In this document: piece after piece, positions 9,101 through 18,514 of the stretch | Layout of the letters: every line of letters starts with the position of its first letter | Position numbering within the stretch: position 1 is the first letter of the stretch | Assembly: GCF_000737715.1 (NCBI RefSeq) | Contig: NZ_JPRN01000003.1 | Location: 124,001-188,000 of the forward strand | Reading direction: 5' to 3' | Source: Chryseobacterium sp. JM1 | Lineage (GTDB): Bacteria; Bacteroidota; Bacteroidia; Flavobacteriales; Weeksellaceae | Length of the DNA: 64,000 nt | Notes under the pieces: model-generated | The model's database searches: none | Told to the model about the DNA's origin: nothing | The model's input: only the letters and a program-made list of their open reading frames with translations | Translations under genes and position numbers: made by a program

Positions 9101-12053
9101 ACAGTTTGTACTGGCTCATTACAATGATGTTCAGAATGAATTTGCCAATATTTATGTTAAAAAAGAAGAAGAGCCTTTAAAAATTGAACTGACGACTTTC
9201 AGGGATAAAGTAGAACCCAATTCAAAAGAAAAATGGAGCATTAAAGTATTGGGGAAAAACAAAGAAAAAGTAGTGGCAGAAGTACTGGCTGCCATGTATG
9301 ACAAATCTCTTGATAAATTTATAGCGAATTCCTATACATTCAACAAATACTACATTCCATACAGTGTTATTGAAGATTATAATGTACGTAACTTCTTTGA
9401 ATCTTTATACTGGTACAGAAAAATCAACTATGTTGAAACTAAAAACGTATACTTCCCGCAGTTCAAATGGTTTGATGATAATGTCTTTTATAACCTGCTG
9501 GTTAAATATGGTCTTACCACAGATACCGATGGTGATGGAGTTGATGATGCACATGATGCATGCCCTACAGTTCCGGGATTGGAGTCCTACAATGGCTGCC
9601 CGAGTCCCAAACAGTCAGTAGCCATGGAAGTAAGTAGTATAAGCAGAAAAAAAGGCCGCTTTGAAAATGAGGAAGACCTTAGACTTACAGATAACAAAAA
9701 AGATAAGCAGTCTGAAGATAAAAAAGAAGATCTGAGTGATGTACAGGTTCGTAAAAACCTCAATGAAACAGCTTTTTTCTATCCTCAGCTGAGAACAGAT
9801 CAGGAAGGCCGCGTGAGCTTTGAATTCACAACCCCTGAAGCCCTCACCAAATGGAAACTGATGTTCCTGGCACACACCAAAGATGCGAGATCTGCCGTTT
9901 TGGAAAAAGATATTGTTACGCAGAAAAAACTTTCCGTCAATCCAAACTATCCAAGATTTTTAAGAGAAGGTGATGAGCTTAATTTCCAGACCAGAATATC
10001 CAATCTTACCGACGAAGCTATGGCCGGTGCTGCATCCTTACAGATCCTGAATGCAGAGACCAATGAAGATATTTCATCATTATTTGGGGTTACATCTGTG
10101 CAGAACTTTAATGTGGGAGGAACGGGAAATGCTACAGTAAGCTGGAACATTAAAACACCTTTCAACAGGGTATATTCAATCATCATTAAAGTGGTGGCAA
10201 AAGCAGGGAACTATTCCGATGGTGAACAGATTCCCGTTGCCGTACTTTCAAACAGGATGCTGGTTACCGATGCTGTGCCCCTTTTTGTAAAGGAAGGACA
10301 GACCAAAACATTTACATTGGATAATTTAAAAAACAATACATCCAGAACAGCTTCTAATTTCAGTAATACGTTGGAGCTGAAAACCAATCCGATCTGGGAA
10401 ATTATTTTCGCGCTTCCTGATCTGAGCCAGAATTTAAATATAACCTCTGATGAAATATTCAATACATGGTTTTCAGATGTGGTGGGAACTGAAATTTTCA
10501 AAGCGAACCCAAGAATGAAAGCGGTTTTTGATGAATACAAAACTGCCGGTCTCCTGAAAAGCAATCTTGAAAAAAATCAGGAACTGAAACAGGTTCTGCT
10601 GGAAGAAACCCCATGGGTCCTGCAGGCCAAATCCGAAACGGAAACCATGAACAATATCTCAAGGCTTTTCGAAGTAAATGCGATGAAAAATTCCATCAGT
10701 ACAGATTGGAATCTTCTTAAAGAATATCAGAACCGGAATGGTGGATTTCCTTGGCTTCCGGGTTATGACAGTTCCTATACCTGCTCATTGTACATCCTGA
10801 AAAATCTGGGCAAAATGAATGAATGGCTTAAAGAAGGAATCTCTGAATACCAGTCCGGCCAGAAAGCCATGGTTTCCTCACTGATCAGTTTTGTAGACGG
10901 GCAGCTGGAAAGATACTGGAACGGGGAAGAAGACAATCCGTGGAGTAATTTCGCTTTGGATTATCTCGATGCCAGACGATATTGGGAAAAAGAATATCCT
11001 ATTGAAGGAAAGGGAGCGGCATTGAAAAGTATGATCATCAGCCGTGCGGATAAATTCAAAGTAACGGATCTTACGTTCTTCGGAGTTCACAGGGCGGCAC
11101 TTATTTATGACAGCTACGGACTTCATAATACCTCTAAAAAGCTGGTCAACTATCTGAAAGAAACGTCTGTGTCATCAGAAACTCAGGGCGCTTACTGGAA
11201 AAAAAACCTGAACGACTGGGGCTGGTATGAAAGCAAAGCGGTGAATCATGCAGGAGCCATAGAAGCTTTAAATAAAGTAGCTCCAAACGATATTAATTTC
11301 ATTGAAGAATCTAAAGTATGGCTGGCTACCCAAAAAGAAGTAAATTCATGGGGGAATTCCAGAACCACAGCGGAGATTATTTATATTATGATGAATTCAG
11401 GAAAATCATGGACAACACCTGAAGCGGACAAAGCCACTGTGACCTGGGGCGGAAAGAACGTTTCACCACAGACTAAAACGACAGGTTATCTGAAACAGAT
11501 CATTAAATCAGATAAGATCAATCCGAGCCTCGGGGAAGTTACCATTGCTAAATCTGGTCCGGGAATTGCACAAGGTGGATTATTCTGGCAGTATTATGAA
11601 GATCTGGAGAATGTAAAATCTACAGAAACCTATCTTTCAATGAACAGAGAATACTATAAAAAGATAAAAACAGAAAACGGAGAGCAGCTGCTGAAGATTA
11701 CTGAAAACAGCCCGCTGAAGGTAGGAGACAGGCTCACTGTAAGAATGATTCTGAATACAGACCGCCCTATGCAGTACGTACACCTGAAAGATATGAGAGC
11801 AGCCGGCCTGGAGCCTGTAGATGTACTGTCCGGGTATCAGTATGAAAATAATCTGGGCTATTACCAGGTGACAAAAGATGCCTCTACCAACTTCTTTATC
11901 TATTATATGCCAAAAGGGAAATATGTATTTGAGTATGACCTGGTATGTAATGCTTCAGGAAACTTCTCCAGTGGTTTTGCGGTTCTTCAGAATTATTATG
12001 CCCCTCAGATGAATGCCAGAACCAAAGGAGACAAAATAGAAATAAGAAAATAA
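6177..12053 (+). CDS. Alpha-2-macroglobulin family protein, copy 1 (no thioester; TSP3-like insert)
   Basis: This 1958-residue secreted protein has a signal peptide ending FFSAQ (predicted mature N-terminus Gln22). The MG2-type segment FLDREIFRPGQTVYFKAV lies near residue 540. The conserved A2M domain begins with NLNETAFFYPQL near 1195 and includes EALTKWKLMFLAHTKDAR. A thioester-type helical domain and a C-terminal receptor-like domain follow. The CxEQ thioester is absent: the matching region reads ALPDLSQNLNITSDEIF. Just before the A2M domain, where the protease bait region is expected, there is one calcium-binding thrombospondin-3-like repeat (residues 1116-1144, DTDGDGVDDAHDACP) and a charged linker. 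The family traps proteases after bait cleavage. It is first in a cassette with a paralog and ecotin. Confidence 0.93.
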   Translation: MKNISKYVLLFFTFFSIFFSAQNFYEEQWHKVAEGYRNGEFKSNLPIIMDIQKKAIQDKNAAEIIKSLKAEFVIYKETHDDSKNDYASVFFSKISSMEKELKKNDLLLFKVLEIEFFEGYYEMKKWEIQKRTDVEKGDVAEIESWTKLDFKNYYLKKFGELSALDKKLKKIHLEKYKDAFDKKSDFDFFPTLYDWKVKKNIDFLNNSDIFTKNELTENQPAVLSLYQNLIDFNLKNPKLYFQHQKLIYENKIKKDDQFTEKQIALVNSPIEGDYKILIVNNFADNLFRSKPEKAIALIDKVKTEYPGSKFLSNITYLENQIKTPVVQLFYEVHNEPEKPIQIVAQHKNTDQFTIKIYTLNDFKKQLQYLQHLDYAEYYKKIDKTLFRTDVFTLPTKKDFNNHTTALEMKALPKGLYIGEYINGEDVSKFLFIVTSSRVIYNEHKDHILVSRENGTPMPNTRLLRYGFGDYSTVNETQLLIQTDNFARFPSEKVEYHSIPPYLIYDPVHNDFNMMEGANEARSRAYPYPHTQFFLDREIFRPGQTVYFKAVSTTPDFEKRRDNIIINNEQEVTLYDANNQVISTQKFKTNAFGSYNGNFVLPKDKLNGRFRMEVSARYNSHHINDSKYFSVEEYKRPKFEITFDTIKKDYKYGETIELKGKVRTFSGIPLSNTNISFELKKENIRQRYFWWYPVEQYSNENSILGKAETNEKGEFIIKIDLKKDENTEGIQVHNYKVKTSATDINGETQFAETNIKVASVSHYLTADEINEASANEELKIKVKSFNYNDIPLEKNYKVKLVQLRQPKRILRNNFKNNIQDLPNMSREEFLSKFPHDRYDKSEDRKNGEILKTVTELSQNSKELNLGTLEAGDYRLLVYNIEGKDTIKTQQDFSIWDKNGLGPDQFPFLKITAPKEEVKRGSQVTLYAYSAIPDAVVNVYWQDGQGQRKREEKKLTNGVLAYTFPVSQDKKIVKYNIQFVLAHYNDVQNEFANIYVKKEEEPLKIELTTFRDKVEPNSKEKWSIKVLGKNKEKVVAEVLAAMYDKSLDKFIANSYTFNKYYIPYSVIEDYNVRNFFESLYWYRKINYVETKNVYFPQFKWFDDNVFYNLLVKYGLTTDTDGDGVDDAHDACPTVPGLESYNGCPSPKQSVAMEVSSISRKKGRFENEEDLRLTDNKKDKQSEDKKEDLSDVQVRKNLNETAFFYPQLRTDQEGRVSFEFTTPEALTKWKLMFLAHTKDARSAVLEKDIVTQKKLSVNPNYPRFLREGDELNFQTRISNLTDEAMAGAASLQILNAETNEDISSLFGVTSVQNFNVGGTGNATVSWNIKTPFNRVYSIIIKVVAKAGNYSDGEQIPVAVLSNRMLVTDAVPLFVKEGQTKTFTLDNLKNNTSRTASNFSNTLELKTNPIWEIIFALPDLSQNLNITSDEIFNTWFSDVVGTEIFKANPRMKAVFDEYKTAGLLKSNLEKNQELKQVLLEETPWVLQAKSETETMNNISRLFEVNAMKNSISTDWNLLKEYQNRNGGFPWLPGYDSSYTCSLYILKNLGKMNEWLKEGISEYQSGQKAMVSSLISFVDGQLERYWNGEEDNPWSNFALDYLDARRYWEKEYPIEGKGAALKSMIISRADKFKVTDLTFFGVHRAALIYDSYGLHNTSKKLVNYLKETSVSSETQGAYWKKNLNDWGWYESKAVNHAGAIEALNKVAPNDINFIEESKVWLATQKEVNSWGNSRTTAEIIYIMMNSGKSWTTPEADKATVTWGGKNVSPQTKTTGYLKQIIKSDKINPSLGEVTIAKSGPGIAQGGLFWQYYEDLENVKSTETYLSMNREYYKKIKTENGEQLLKITENSPLKVGDRLTVRMILNTDRPMQYVHLKDMRAAGLEPVDVLSGYQYENNLGYYQVTKDASTNFFIYYMPKGKYVFEYDLVCNASGNFSSGFAVLQNYYAPQMNARTKGDKIEIRK

Positions 12054-12059
12054 CAATAT

Positions 12060-15000
12060 ATGAAAAATGTAAAACTCATACTGATATTTCTGTGTTTCGG
12101 CTTTTTTAGCCAAATGCATGCGCAGAAATACTACGACGACCAGTGGAAGAAAGTGACTGAAAACAGTGCGAAAGGTGCCTATAAATCTAATCTTCCCATC
12201 ATTTTAGACATACAAAACCACGCAATGAAAGAAAATAATGCCATCCAGCTCATCCGTTCCCTGAAAGCGGAATTCAGTGTTGTGAATCTTACCGTAGACG
12301 ACGATAAGAATGATGCAGCCTCGAAATTTTTTGTCAAGCTGAAAGAGGCGGACAGCAAATTGAAAGGCGAAGAGAAACTGGTGTATACAGTTCTTCTGAA
12401 CGGATTTTTTATGGATTATTACAACCAGAATTCGTGGGAAATAGAAAGCAGAACCAATATCAATTCACAGGATCTGGCTCAGATCGAAACCTGGAGTAAG
12501 CTTGATTTTAAAAACTACCTGAAAAAAAGCTATCAGGAATTCGATCAGCAGAAGCAGGAGATGAAAAAAATACCATTGGAGAAATACAAAGATATTTTTA
12601 CAGAAATCAAGGATGTTGCTTTTTTCCCAACCCTCTTTGAATGGTATTCTATGAAGAAGATCAGTTTTCTTTCTGAAGGCAGTCTTTTCACAAAAAATGA
12701 ATTAACGGAGAACAGAACACAGATCAATGCAACTTTTGATGAACTGATTGCGCAGAACACTGGAAATCCTAAACTGTATTTCTCAAAGGAAAAACTGACG
12801 GAAAACTGTAATTACAGTCAGTGTAAAGATAAACTGGAACAACTCCAAACTCTTTTGAAATCCGATACGGAAGGAGATTACAAAGTGATCATCATGGAAG
12901 ATATCATGAATGAGCTGATCGCGAAAAAGAAGGAGAAAGAAGCTCTGGCTATTGCTGACCAGGCGAAAAAACAGTATCCGAAATCTCCATTCATTGAAAA
13001 TATAAAAAACAAAGAAAATCAGATCACCAATCCGTTTCTTACGATTAAATACGAACAGCAGACCCAAAACAATCTGCCTATCCATTTCGTAGCGGAACAT
13101 AAGAACGTGACGGATTTTTCACTGAACATTTATGAAGTAAAAGAAGATTTTACAACATTGATGCAGTATGTACAGAATTCATACAATAATACTTTTAGTA
13201 AGGTTAAAAAAAATCTGGTAAGAAAAGAAATATTCCAGCTTGGTGATTCCAAAGACTACCAGATCCATAAGACCTCACTGGAAATTAAACCGCTTCCTTC
13301 CGGAGTGTATGTTATTGAATATGCTGTGGCAGGATCTGAAGCAAAAGACTCAGATTCCAGACAGAATTTCTACTTCCTGGTTTCAGGAAACAGAGTGATC
13401 TATCAGACCAAAACTGACAGGAATCAACTTTCTAATACACTGAAATTGGTCAACAGTGAAAACGGAAAACCGGCAGCGAATGAAAGCCTTACGTTTTATG
13501 AATTTGTGGCCAATAAAACATTAAATAAAATTGATGGAAAAACGGATGCGAACGGTGTTTTTAAATTCCCATCCACAGCCAGCAACGAATATTACAGGAC
13601 TTTCCTGATCCGCCAGCCAAAAACCAATGATTTCCAAATCATGCAAGTATATGGTAATAGCGGAAATGTAGAAAACTACAATCCTAATAAACAAAACCGC
13701 AGTCTTGCTCAGATTTTTACAGACAGAGCGATCTACAGACCGGGACAGACCGTTTATTTCAAAGTGATCAATACAAAAATTGATAAGGAAGTAGAAGCGG
13801 TAACTTCAGGTTTAAAACAAAAAATTACCCTTCTGGATGCCAACAGCCAGGAAGTGTCTTCACAGAATTTTACAACCAATGAGTTTGGATCTTACCATGG
13901 AAGTTTTATCCTTCCTAAAGGTCAGCTGAACGGCGTTTTCTACTTAAGAACAGATGAAGGGACTCAGGGTTACAAAGACATCCGGGTTGAGGAATACAAG
14001 AGACCTAAATTTGAAGTGACTTTTGATCCTGTAAAAGAGGAATACAAATACGGACAGACCATCGAGCTGAAAGGAAAAGCAATGATGTTCTCCGGAGTCG
14101 CGTTGAGCAATACAACTGTCAATTACGAGATCAAAAAGCACAACATCAGATGGAGATATTTCTGGTGGTATCCGCGTGGTAATGACAACGAAAATTCAAT
14201 CCTTGGCGAGGCTAAAACCAATGAGAAAGGAGAATTTGTCATCCGTCTTGATCTTAAAAAAGATGAAAAGCTGGAAGGAATCCAGATCGATAACTATGAG
14301 ATCAATGCTTCGGTAACGGATATCAACGGAGAAACACAGTCTGCGAATACGCAATTGAAAGTAGCTTCGGTTTCTCACTATATTAAAGCGGACGGAATCA
14401 AGAATACATTCAGTGACGAAAATGTAAAACTGAAGGTAGAAACGCTGAACTACAACGAACAGGATCTTAAAAAATCATACCACGTAAAATTATCAAAACT
14501 GAATACTCCGAACAGAATTTTCAGAGATAATTTCGCACAGGAAGTTCAGAATCAGCCTAAATATTCCAGAGATGAATTCATCAGCAAATTCCCGCATGAT
14601 CTTTTCGATAAAGACGATGAAACAAAAAACTGGAAAGCAGAAAAACTGATTGCAGAAAAACTTCAGCAACCATCTGCAGAACTGGATTTAGGAAAACTGG
14701 AAGCCGGCGATTATCAGCTTGAGCTGTATAATATGGAAGGAAAAGACACCATAAAATCTTCTCAGAATTTCAGTATCTGGGATAAAGGATCTTTAAAACC
14801 TTCGCAAAAAACATTCCTGACCGTTATTGAACCTAAGAATGAATTTTCAAGAGGGGAGAAGGCTAAGGTGTATGTGTATTCTGCGGTTCCGGATGCCCTC
14901 GTGAATGTATTTATTCAGGACGGTTCCGGGAAAACAGTTTCTGATGTACATCAGATGAAAAAAGGAGTTCTGGAATACACCACAGATATTCCTAAAGACA

Positions 15001-17933
15001 AAAGTGTAGCAGCATTGAACATTCAGTTCCAGATTGCAGCATTCAACGATGTGCAGACCCAGTCTGTGACTTTAAAAATAAAAAATACCGAACAGCCTGT
15101 AAAAATTGAAACCGTTACTTTCAGAGATAAACTGGAACCGAATTCAAAAGAAAAATGGACGGTAAAAGTTTCAGGAAGCGATAAAGAAAAAGTAAATGCT
15201 GAAGTGCTGGCCAATATGTATGATATGTCATTGGATCAGTTTGCCGCGAATACTTTTAGCTGGCAGAATTTATATTCGCCTTATTCTATTGTGACTTCTT
15301 ACGACATCAGACAGTATTTGCTTCAGCAATACTATCAGAAAAGATTGAAATATTACAATGGAAAATATGTAGATATTCCAAATTTTAACTGGTTTGATGG
15401 TGGAATATATGAGATGAGTAACGCAATATATACCACTGATGCAATGGTAGAGGGTGTGAAGAGTCCGGCTTATGCTCCAGCTCCTCCCAATTCACCTATT
15501 GCAGGACAGGCTAAGATGGCCAGAAAAATGAACGTGGCTTTAGGAGCAGCGGAAGCTCAGGCTGATGCAGCAGTGTCTTTAAATGAAATGGCAGTTGAAA
15601 AAGAAGATCTGGAAAAAGTTCCAGTACGTCAAAACCTGAACGAAACGGCATTCTTCTATCCTGATCTGAAAACAGATGCAGAAGGAAATGTAAGCTTCGA
15701 ATTCACTTCTCCGGAAGCATTGACAAAATGGAAGCTGATGTTCCTGGCTCACACGAAAGATGCCAGAGCAGCAGTATTGGAAAAACAGGTGGTGACGCAG
15801 AAAGAATTCTCAGTGACTCCAAATTATCCAAGATTCCTGAGAGAAGGAGACGAACTGAATCTTCAGTCGAAACTGTCCAATCTTACCGATAAAAAATTAA
15901 GCGGTTCAGCAGAGCTTCAGATCCTGGATGCCTTTACGAATGAAAATATTTCTTCTCAGTTCGGGATCAACGCAGGAACGCAGAATTTTAGCTTAAACGA
16001 AAAAGGAAACAGCGCATTGACTTGGAAACTGAAAGTTCCGAATAATGTATCTTCCATTATATTGAAAGTAGTAGCCAAAGCAGGGGCTTACTCAGACGGA
16101 GAACAGCAGGCGATCGCTGTACTTCCGAACAGAATGCTTGTAACAGATGCCGTACCGGTATTTGTGAAAGAAGGCGAAACGAAAACATTTGTTTTGGATA
16201 ACCTTAAAAATTCAAGTTCTACAACGATCACTAATGTTTCAAATACATTAGAACTGACGACGAATCCGATCTGGGAAATCATGTTTGCCTTACCAAGTTT
16301 GAAAAATGATCAGAACAATTCTGCCGATGTGATCTTCAACAAATGGTTCGCGGATGTACTGGCTTCTGAAGTGTTCAAAGCAAATCCGAAAATGAAGACC
16401 GTTTTTGAAGAGTACCAAAGTAAAGGATTGCTGAATTCAAATCTTGAAAAAAATCAGGAACTGAAGCAGCTTCTATTGGAAGAAACACCTTGGGTGTTGG
16501 AAAGTAAAAATGAAGGCGAGCAGATGCAGAAACTGGCTCTATTATTTGATGCCAACACCATGAGAAATTCAATCAATCAGGATTGGAGTGATCTTAAGAA
16601 ACTGCAGAATCCGGATGGAGGTTTCTCTTGGTATCCGGGATATCCGAGTTCTTACGGAACATCGTTGTACATCCTTAAAAACTTAGGTAAGATCAATACC
16701 TGGTTAAAAGATAATGCGAAAGACTATCAGGGAGCTGATCAGAAAGAACTGGAAGCGAAACTGGTTCAGTACGTAGACAACGAGATCGATAAATACTGGG
16801 ATGCGAAAAAAGATAATATCTGGAACAACTGGACCATGGATTATCTTGATACCCGAAACTATTGGGAAAAACAGTATCCGTTAAAAGGAAAAGGAGCTTC
16901 ATTGAAATCGTTGGTAAAACAGAAAGCAAAAACAGCGAAGATCACAGATTTCACGTTCTTCGGACTTCACCGTGCTGCCTTACTGATGAATGATTACGGC
17001 TTAAAAGACGTTTCAGATAAATTAATGAATTACCTGAAGGAAACTTCTACCGATACAAAAACTCAGGGCGTTTACTGGAAACAGAACCTTAACGACTGGG
17101 GCTGGTTCGGATCTAAAGTAGTGAATCATGCAGGTGCTTTGGAAGCATTCAATAAGTTGAAATCTAATGATCAGAAATTCATTGAAGATATGAAGATCTG
17201 GCTGATCACACAGAAAGAAGTGAATTCATGGGGAAGCTCAAGAGGAACCTCAGAAGTAATCTTTACGATCCTAAACTCAGGTAAATCATGGACCAGCGCT
17301 GAAAGTGATAAGGCTACAATCGTTTGGGGCGGAAAAGAATTAGCTCCGCAAACGCAGGCGACAGGCTATGTGAAATCAACCGTGAAAACGGATGTAGTAG
17401 ACAAAAACTTAGGAACCGTTACCGTTACAAAACCAGGTCCTGGAATTGTACAGGGAGGCTTGTTCTGGCAGTATTATGAAGATCTTGATAAAATAAAATC
17501 TTCTGAAAACTATATCTCGATCACCAAAGAACTTTACAAAAAAGTGAAAACGGTAAATGGTGAAGAACTTCAGAAAATTTCGGCGGATACACCTTTAAAA
17601 GTAGGGGATAAAGTAACCGTAAGAATGATCCTGAATACAGACAGAGCAATGGAATTCATTCACATTAAAGATATGCGTGCCGCAGGATTTGAACCTACGG
17701 ATGTACTGTCCGGTTATCAGTGGAAAAACAGCTTAGGCTATTACCAGTCTACAAAAGATGCTTCCACAAACTTCTACATTCAGTATATGCCGAAAGGAAA
17801 ATATGTCTTCGAATATGATCTTATCTCCAATGCCGCAGGTAAGTTCTCCAATGGAATCACCACGATGCAGAATTACTATGCACCGCAGATGAATGCCCAT
17901 ACAAAAGGAACCAACGTTCAGATTTTGGAATGA
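12060..17933 (+). CDS. Alpha-2-macroglobulin family protein, copy 2 (no thioester; Ala/Pro-rich bait region)
   Basis: This 1957-residue paralog starts 6 bases after copy 1 stops and is clearly homologous along its whole length. Shared blocks include DRAIYRPGQTVYFKV and EALTKWKLMFLAHTKDAR. The signal peptide ends MHAQ. It too lacks CxEQ; the matching region reads ALPSLKNDQNNSADVIF. The region before the A2M domain is completely different from copy 1: an Ala/Pro/Met-rich linker of about 70 residues containing SPAYAPAPPNSP and GAAEAQADAAVS replaces the TSP3 repeat. That is the expected place of the bait region, so the two copies may present different cleavage sites. They are almost certainly co-transcribed. 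Confidence 0.93.
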   Translation: MKNVKLILIFLCFGFFSQMHAQKYYDDQWKKVTENSAKGAYKSNLPIILDIQNHAMKENNAIQLIRSLKAEFSVVNLTVDDDKNDAASKFFVKLKEADSKLKGEEKLVYTVLLNGFFMDYYNQNSWEIESRTNINSQDLAQIETWSKLDFKNYLKKSYQEFDQQKQEMKKIPLEKYKDIFTEIKDVAFFPTLFEWYSMKKISFLSEGSLFTKNELTENRTQINATFDELIAQNTGNPKLYFSKEKLTENCNYSQCKDKLEQLQTLLKSDTEGDYKVIIMEDIMNELIAKKKEKEALAIADQAKKQYPKSPFIENIKNKENQITNPFLTIKYEQQTQNNLPIHFVAEHKNVTDFSLNIYEVKEDFTTLMQYVQNSYNNTFSKVKKNLVRKEIFQLGDSKDYQIHKTSLEIKPLPSGVYVIEYAVAGSEAKDSDSRQNFYFLVSGNRVIYQTKTDRNQLSNTLKLVNSENGKPAANESLTFYEFVANKTLNKIDGKTDANGVFKFPSTASNEYYRTFLIRQPKTNDFQIMQVYGNSGNVENYNPNKQNRSLAQIFTDRAIYRPGQTVYFKVINTKIDKEVEAVTSGLKQKITLLDANSQEVSSQNFTTNEFGSYHGSFILPKGQLNGVFYLRTDEGTQGYKDIRVEEYKRPKFEVTFDPVKEEYKYGQTIELKGKAMMFSGVALSNTTVNYEIKKHNIRWRYFWWYPRGNDNENSILGEAKTNEKGEFVIRLDLKKDEKLEGIQIDNYEINASVTDINGETQSANTQLKVASVSHYIKADGIKNTFSDENVKLKVETLNYNEQDLKKSYHVKLSKLNTPNRIFRDNFAQEVQNQPKYSRDEFISKFPHDLFDKDDETKNWKAEKLIAEKLQQPSAELDLGKLEAGDYQLELYNMEGKDTIKSSQNFSIWDKGSLKPSQKTFLTVIEPKNEFSRGEKAKVYVYSAVPDALVNVFIQDGSGKTVSDVHQMKKGVLEYTTDIPKDKSVAALNIQFQIAAFNDVQTQSVTLKIKNTEQPVKIETVTFRDKLEPNSKEKWTVKVSGSDKEKVNAEVLANMYDMSLDQFAANTFSWQNLYSPYSIVTSYDIRQYLLQQYYQKRLKYYNGKYVDIPNFNWFDGGIYEMSNAIYTTDAMVEGVKSPAYAPAPPNSPIAGQAKMARKMNVALGAAEAQADAAVSLNEMAVEKEDLEKVPVRQNLNETAFFYPDLKTDAEGNVSFEFTSPEALTKWKLMFLAHTKDARAAVLEKQVVTQKEFSVTPNYPRFLREGDELNLQSKLSNLTDKKLSGSAELQILDAFTNENISSQFGINAGTQNFSLNEKGNSALTWKLKVPNNVSSIILKVVAKAGAYSDGEQQAIAVLPNRMLVTDAVPVFVKEGETKTFVLDNLKNSSSTTITNVSNTLELTTNPIWEIMFALPSLKNDQNNSADVIFNKWFADVLASEVFKANPKMKTVFEEYQSKGLLNSNLEKNQELKQLLLEETPWVLESKNEGEQMQKLALLFDANTMRNSINQDWSDLKKLQNPDGGFSWYPGYPSSYGTSLYILKNLGKINTWLKDNAKDYQGADQKELEAKLVQYVDNEIDKYWDAKKDNIWNNWTMDYLDTRNYWEKQYPLKGKGASLKSLVKQKAKTAKITDFTFFGLHRAALLMNDYGLKDVSDKLMNYLKETSTDTKTQGVYWKQNLNDWGWFGSKVVNHAGALEAFNKLKSNDQKFIEDMKIWLITQKEVNSWGSSRGTSEVIFTILNSGKSWTSAESDKATIVWGGKELAPQTQATGYVKSTVKTDVVDKNLGTVTVTKPGPGIVQGGLFWQYYEDLDKIKSSENYISITKELYKKVKTVNGEELQKISADTPLKVGDKVTVRMILNTDRAMEFIHIKDMRAAGFEPTDVLSGYQWKNSLGYYQSTKDASTNFYIQYMPKGKYVFEYDLISNAAGKFSNGITTMQNYYAPQMNAHTKGTNVQILE

Positions 17934-17978
17934 TTTTTGGCTATAGGGAAGGAGTAAAAATTTTAAAACAAAAATAAG

Positions 17979-18467
17979 ATGAGATTTTCAAAAACTTTAA
18001 TGACGGGACTGATTATGTTTGCAGGTGTAAATGCTTTCGCACAAAAGAAAGCAGAAAAGTTTGAGAAGCTGGAAATTGAAATGTTCCCGAAAGCGAAAGA
18101 CGGATTCAAGCAGGTATATATTCAGTTGCCTGTTGCAAAAAATGAAAGCGATTTAAAAGTAGAATTTTTTGTAGGTGCTGAAAAATTGCTGGATTGCAAC
18201 AAACATTTTTTAATGGGAAATGTGAAGACTCAGGATCTTCAGGGATGGGGCTACAACTATTATGAAGTAGAATCCAACGGTGAAACGGGAGGAACCTTAA
18301 TGGCTTGCCCGGATCAGAAAAAGACAAAGAAATTTGTGACCCTTCAGCCGGAGATTGTAAGATACAACAGCAAGCTTCCTTTGGTATTCTATGTACCGAA
18401 AGACCTTGAAGTTCGTTACAGAGTTTTACGTCCTGATGCGAAAATGAAATCCGCAGTACAGAGATAA
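17979..18467 (+). CDS. eco: Ecotin, serine protease inhibitor
   Basis: This 162-residue secreted protein (signal peptide ending NAFAQ) matches ecotin, the dimeric periplasmic inhibitor of trypsin-fold serine proteases. The reactive loop reads TLMACPDQKKTKKFV. Cys73 and Cys110 correspond to the loop-tethering disulfide, and the dimerisation end reads RYNSKLPLVFY followed by VRYRVLRPDAK. By alignment with E. coli ecotin, where P1 is Met84, the P1 residue here is Leu107, which should still allow broad inhibition including elastase- and chymotrypsin-like enzymes. The gene starts 45 bases after the second A2M gene with no terminator between them, so the three inhibitors probably form one operon closed by the hairpin at 18486. 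Confidence 0.95.
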   Translation: MRFSKTLMTGLIMFAGVNAFAQKKAEKFEKLEIEMFPKAKDGFKQVYIQLPVAKNESDLKVEFFVGAEKLLDCNKHFLMGNVKTQDLQGWGYNYYEVESNGETGGTLMACPDQKKTKKFVTLQPEIVRYNSKLPLVFYVPKDLEVRYRVLRPDAKMKSAVQR

Positions 18468-18485
18468 ACCCATATCTTTACATAT

Positions 18486-18514
18486 AAACTCCTCACATTT
18501 TGTGGGGAGTTTTT
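18486..18514 (+). terminator. Terminator of the A2M-A2M-ecotin operon
   Basis: The stem AAACTCCTCAC pairs with GTGGGGAGTTT (one G-T pair) around a short loop and is followed by a T run. It is placed 18 bases after the ecotin stop. Confidence 0.85.

Noticed and set aside
9364..9621. Plus-strand 85-codon frame inside the A2M bait region
   Set aside because: It is a frame-shifted reading of the TSP3-containing segment and lacks coding character.
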